In this document: positions 62,140 through 64,000 of the stretch, piece by piece | Position numbering within the stretch: the stretch's first letter is position 1 | Layout of the letters: every line of letters begins with the position of its first letter | Assembly (NCBI RefSeq): GCF_008974145.1 | Contig: NZ_BJKP01000004.1 | Coordinates: forward strand, 110,715-174,714 | Length of the DNA stretch: 64,000 nucleotides | Direction of reading: 5' to 3' | Origin: Microcystis aeruginosa NIES-4325 | GTDB lineage: Bacteria > Cyanobacteriota > Cyanobacteriia > Cyanobacteriales > Microcystaceae | Translations under genes and position numbers: made by a program | The notes under the pieces: generated by a model | Seen by the model: the letters and a program-made list of their open reading frames with translations, nothing else | The model's database searches: none | Told to the model about the DNA's origin: nothing

Positions 62140-63129
62140 ATGACAGAAAGCCTTACCATGGCAGCCCTCTACGGGAAACTCTCAGAAATCGGACTTAAAA
62201 AAAATTATGTCCGAAAAAATGGCTTGCCCAGTTGGTGGGATGATGAACTCAATGATAAACCCGTTGCGGTCCTAGAAGGAGCAGGTTATATCGCCAAAAA
62301 CCTCAATCTTGACCTCTCATCCTTATTAACCCCTCAAGAAAAGGTCAAATTTAATCGACCTCCCCATACTAAATTTAAACAGCACAATAGCCAGAATAAC
62401 CAACATCCCCATCTAGCACAAGCTTTAGCGAGTCGTTTTGCTGAGTTAATTTCCTTGGGGGTTGAAGTTAATTATACCCCTTTATCTAAGGATGCTAAAA
62501 CCATCAGGAAAGACATCTTAAGTCAACAGCCAAAGGTTGACTTGACCTCTATTTTAGACTATTGTTGGTCTCAGGGAATAGCGGTAGGATACTTTGATCA
62601 TTTTCCTAACAAAACTAAGAAATTTGCTGGATTAATTCAATGGTATTCCACTTGTCCTGTAATTATTCTTAGTTCAAAATATCAACAGTCGGCAAGACTC
62701 GCTTTTAACTTAGCGCACGAGTTAGGACATTTAGCATTAGCACATCTAAAAGATGGGGTATTAGTTGATGAAGAGATTAAATTTGATAATGATAGCGAAG
62801 AAAAAGAAGCTAATCAATTTGCCACTGAATTACTCCTAGGTGATTGTGATAACTGCCTTGGGGATAGGAAATTCCAAAATGTTGAAAAATTGAGTAAATA
62901 TGTTCAAGAACATTTTATCTCTCATCATCCCGATATTGATATAGGTGCAATTATTCTGAACTATGGATGGCATAACAACTACTTTGCTTTAGCCATGGCT
63001 ACTTTAAAATTATTAGAACCCAACCCAAATGGCAATAAGATTATTAATGAATATTTGGCTAATAAGTTAGACTGGGATAAATTTGATGACGAAACCTACG
63101 AGTATCTAGAAAAAGTGTTAGGAGTTTAA
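62140..63129 (+). CDS. ImmA/IrrE family metallo-endopeptidase
   Basis: Protein of 329 residues from ATG 62140, which has AAGGAGG seven bases before it. The N-terminal third (LYGKLSEIGLKKNYVRKNGL, DDELNDKPVAVLEGAGYIAK) looks helical and could bind DNA or a partner. The second part is the COG2856 protease: LAFNLAHELGHLALAHLKDG with HELGH at 193-197 and a downstream EEKEANQFATELLL supplying the third zinc ligand. Such proteases often cleave a repressor or antitoxin. The next gene starts two bases after its stop and encodes a PIN-like protein, so the pair looks like a toxin-antitoxin or mobile-element switch. Confidence 0.88.
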   Translation: MTESLTMAALYGKLSEIGLKKNYVRKNGLPSWWDDELNDKPVAVLEGAGYIAKNLNLDLSSLLTPQEKVKFNRPPHTKFKQHNSQNNQHPHLAQALASRFAELISLGVEVNYTPLSKDAKTIRKDILSQQPKVDLTSILDYCWSQGIAVGYFDHFPNKTKKFAGLIQWYSTCPVIILSSKYQQSARLAFNLAHELGHLALAHLKDGVLVDEEIKFDNDSEEKEANQFATELLLGDCDNCLGDRKFQNVEKLSKYVQEHFISHHPDIDIGAIILNYGWHNNYFALAMATLKLLEPNPNGNKIINEYLANKLDWDKFDDETYEYLEKVLGV

Positions 63130-63131
63130 CC

Positions 63132-63788
63132 TTGATAGGTTCTGTTTATTGTTTGGATAATGACATTATCCTAAAATTGTCCACCTATGGCTTATTTGAG
63201 AAAACCCTCAATACCTTTGGAGTTGAGATTAATCAAGTTAAAATTCTTGAGACATTTAAATATAAATTTAAAAGGCAAGCGCAACAAAAAAGGAAGAGAA
63301 ACCCTGTTAAATATAACCTAGAAGACGTTTTATCTGTGGTTGAAACCTGCGATAAAATATCAATCGATAATATCAATCAAGAGGATTTTATTCAATTAGA
63401 GAAAATCGAAGGAATAGATATAGGTGAGGCTATTCTCCTCAGTTATGTTAGCTACTTGAATAAACAAAATAATTTAAGCTATTTACTCACGGGAGATAAA
63501 CGCTGCTTAAAAAATTTAAATGTTCCTGAAACTAATCAGATTACTGACTATCTTCAAGGTAAAATATGGTGTTTAGAACAATTAATTTTAAAAGATATTG
63601 AAATTTATGGATTTAAGTGTATTCAAGAGAAAATTTATCTCGTTCGAGATTGTGACACTAATCTTAAATTTATATTCGGTTATAGCAGAGAATCAGCAGA
63701 GCAGGAAGTCAGAAAACTGTTAGAAACTGAAATTAGGGAATTAAGAAAAGAAACGGGAAACTTACTTTATCCCTACCCTCAAGGATAG
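63132..63788 (+). CDS. PIN-like domain protein paired with the ImmA/IrrE protease
   Basis: Protein of 218 residues. The start VYCLDNDIILKLSTYGLFEK has an Asp pair like the PIN first motif; the middle GIDIGEAILLSYVSYLNKQN has a conserved Glu, and YLLTGDKRCLKNLN carries the last Asp. That is the PIN nuclease arrangement within about 130 residues, followed by a C-terminal helical part I do not recognise. It begins with TTG 63132, two bases after the protease stop, so they are translationally coupled. The likely action is RNA cleavage, inferred from the fold. Confidence 0.75.
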   Translation: MIGSVYCLDNDIILKLSTYGLFEKTLNTFGVEINQVKILETFKYKFKRQAQQKRKRNPVKYNLEDVLSVVETCDKISIDNINQEDFIQLEKIEGIDIGEAILLSYVSYLNKQNNLSYLLTGDKRCLKNLNVPETNQITDYLQGKIWCLEQLILKDIEIYGFKCIQEKIYLVRDCDTNLKFIFGYSRESAEQEVRKLLETEIRELRKETGNLLYPYPQG

Positions 63789-63901
63789 CAAAATTTGTTG
63801 TTTATTTTCGTTGATACAGTCCTGTCAGCAAGCGAGTGGAAGGAACCACTCCAGACACAGAGGACACGAAGAATATAGTTATTTCAAATAAGAACGAGAC
63901 A

Positions 63902-64000
63902 CTAGGCGACACAATAAGTACGAATAATTTCATCAAGGGGTGTCCCCACAGGAGCATACATTCTTGCCCTCTTTAATGCACTAAAATCATGTTCGATATC
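63902..64000 (-). CDS. C-terminal end of a gene running in from the right edge
   Basis: The minus strand frame entering at 64000 reads DIEHDFSALKRARMYAPVGT, then PLDEIIRTYCVA and a stop at 63902. No stop interrupts it, and codons look coding. The start lies beyond the window. I cannot identify the family from 32 residues. The 63789-63901 spacer holds a diverged relative of the repeat beside glnA. Confidence 0.5.
   Translation of the reverse strand, partial: DIEHDFSALKRARMYAPVGTPLDEIIRTYCVA

Overview
The window is cyanobacterial chromosome. It carries psaE, kaiABC, a CpcS/CpeS-type phycobiliprotein lyase, a thylakoid photosystem I accumulation factor, an NtcA-type glnA promoter and repeated HIP1 octamers (GCGATCGC). 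The dense load of small inverted-repeat elements, heptad repeats and toxin-antitoxin pairs, together with arsM/arsS, suggests a bloom-forming unicellular genus such as Microcystis. That genus call is inference, not proven here.

Layout. 0-6.4 kb: the 3' end of pgk, an Uma2-type nuclease, the zwf-opcA pair that feeds the oxidative pentose phosphate pathway, and an SLH-domain exported protein. 6.7-16.4 kb: a 2045-residue TamB-like envelope protein, a GNAT acetyltransferase and a CyRepA1-type primase/helicase replication protein. 16.8-20.8 kb: nrdA and nrdB (class I ribonucleotide reductase) with a DUF29 gene between them and paired NrdR-like boxes upstream. 21-26.5 kb: nadK, a phycobilin lyase, thiC with a TPP riboswitch, and glnA with a textbook NtcA promoter and flanking inverted repeats. 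26.5-29.7 kb: an accessory patch with a truncated xisH start, two orphan small genes, a RelE-type and a PIN-type toxin-antitoxin pair, and four copies of the same gene tail. 29.8-35.3 kb: a Fur-box porin, the photosystem I factor, a J-domain/DUF3143 pair, and arsS/arsM for methylated arsenic and arsenosugar chemistry.

35.5-41.3 kb is a clock locus. kaiA, kaiB and kaiC lie divergent from a hybrid histidine kinase whose two C-terminal receiver-like domains have lost receiver residues. 41.3-44.9 kb is a three-gene run (class III aminotransferase, sulfotransferase, flippase-like membrane protein) of unknown product. 45.4-48.2 kb holds psaE and an rsmE-TPR-DUF6391 operon.

48.3-53.3 kb is the best candidate for an unusual system. 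Five tightly packed genes encode a small membrane protein, a PLD-nuclease/SF2-helicase fusion, a 55-residue protein, a DndD-like SMC ATPase with a CxCxxC hook, and a 135-residue protein. No DndA, DndB or DndC lies nearby. It looks like a DNA-modification-related or stand-alone defence island. Facing it on the other strand is a conserved-looking trio that includes a protein with an ELGYA motif, as in TIR-like nucleotide-binding domains.

55.3-64 kb: argS, a VapBC pair, ispF, two miniature elements, a tiny membrane ORF, secA, an ImmA/IrrE protease paired with a PIN-like protein, and the 3' end of a further gene on the minus strand. Start sites were chosen by reading ribosome binding sites and family N-termini by eye. 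Family assignments come from motif recognition, not from searches.
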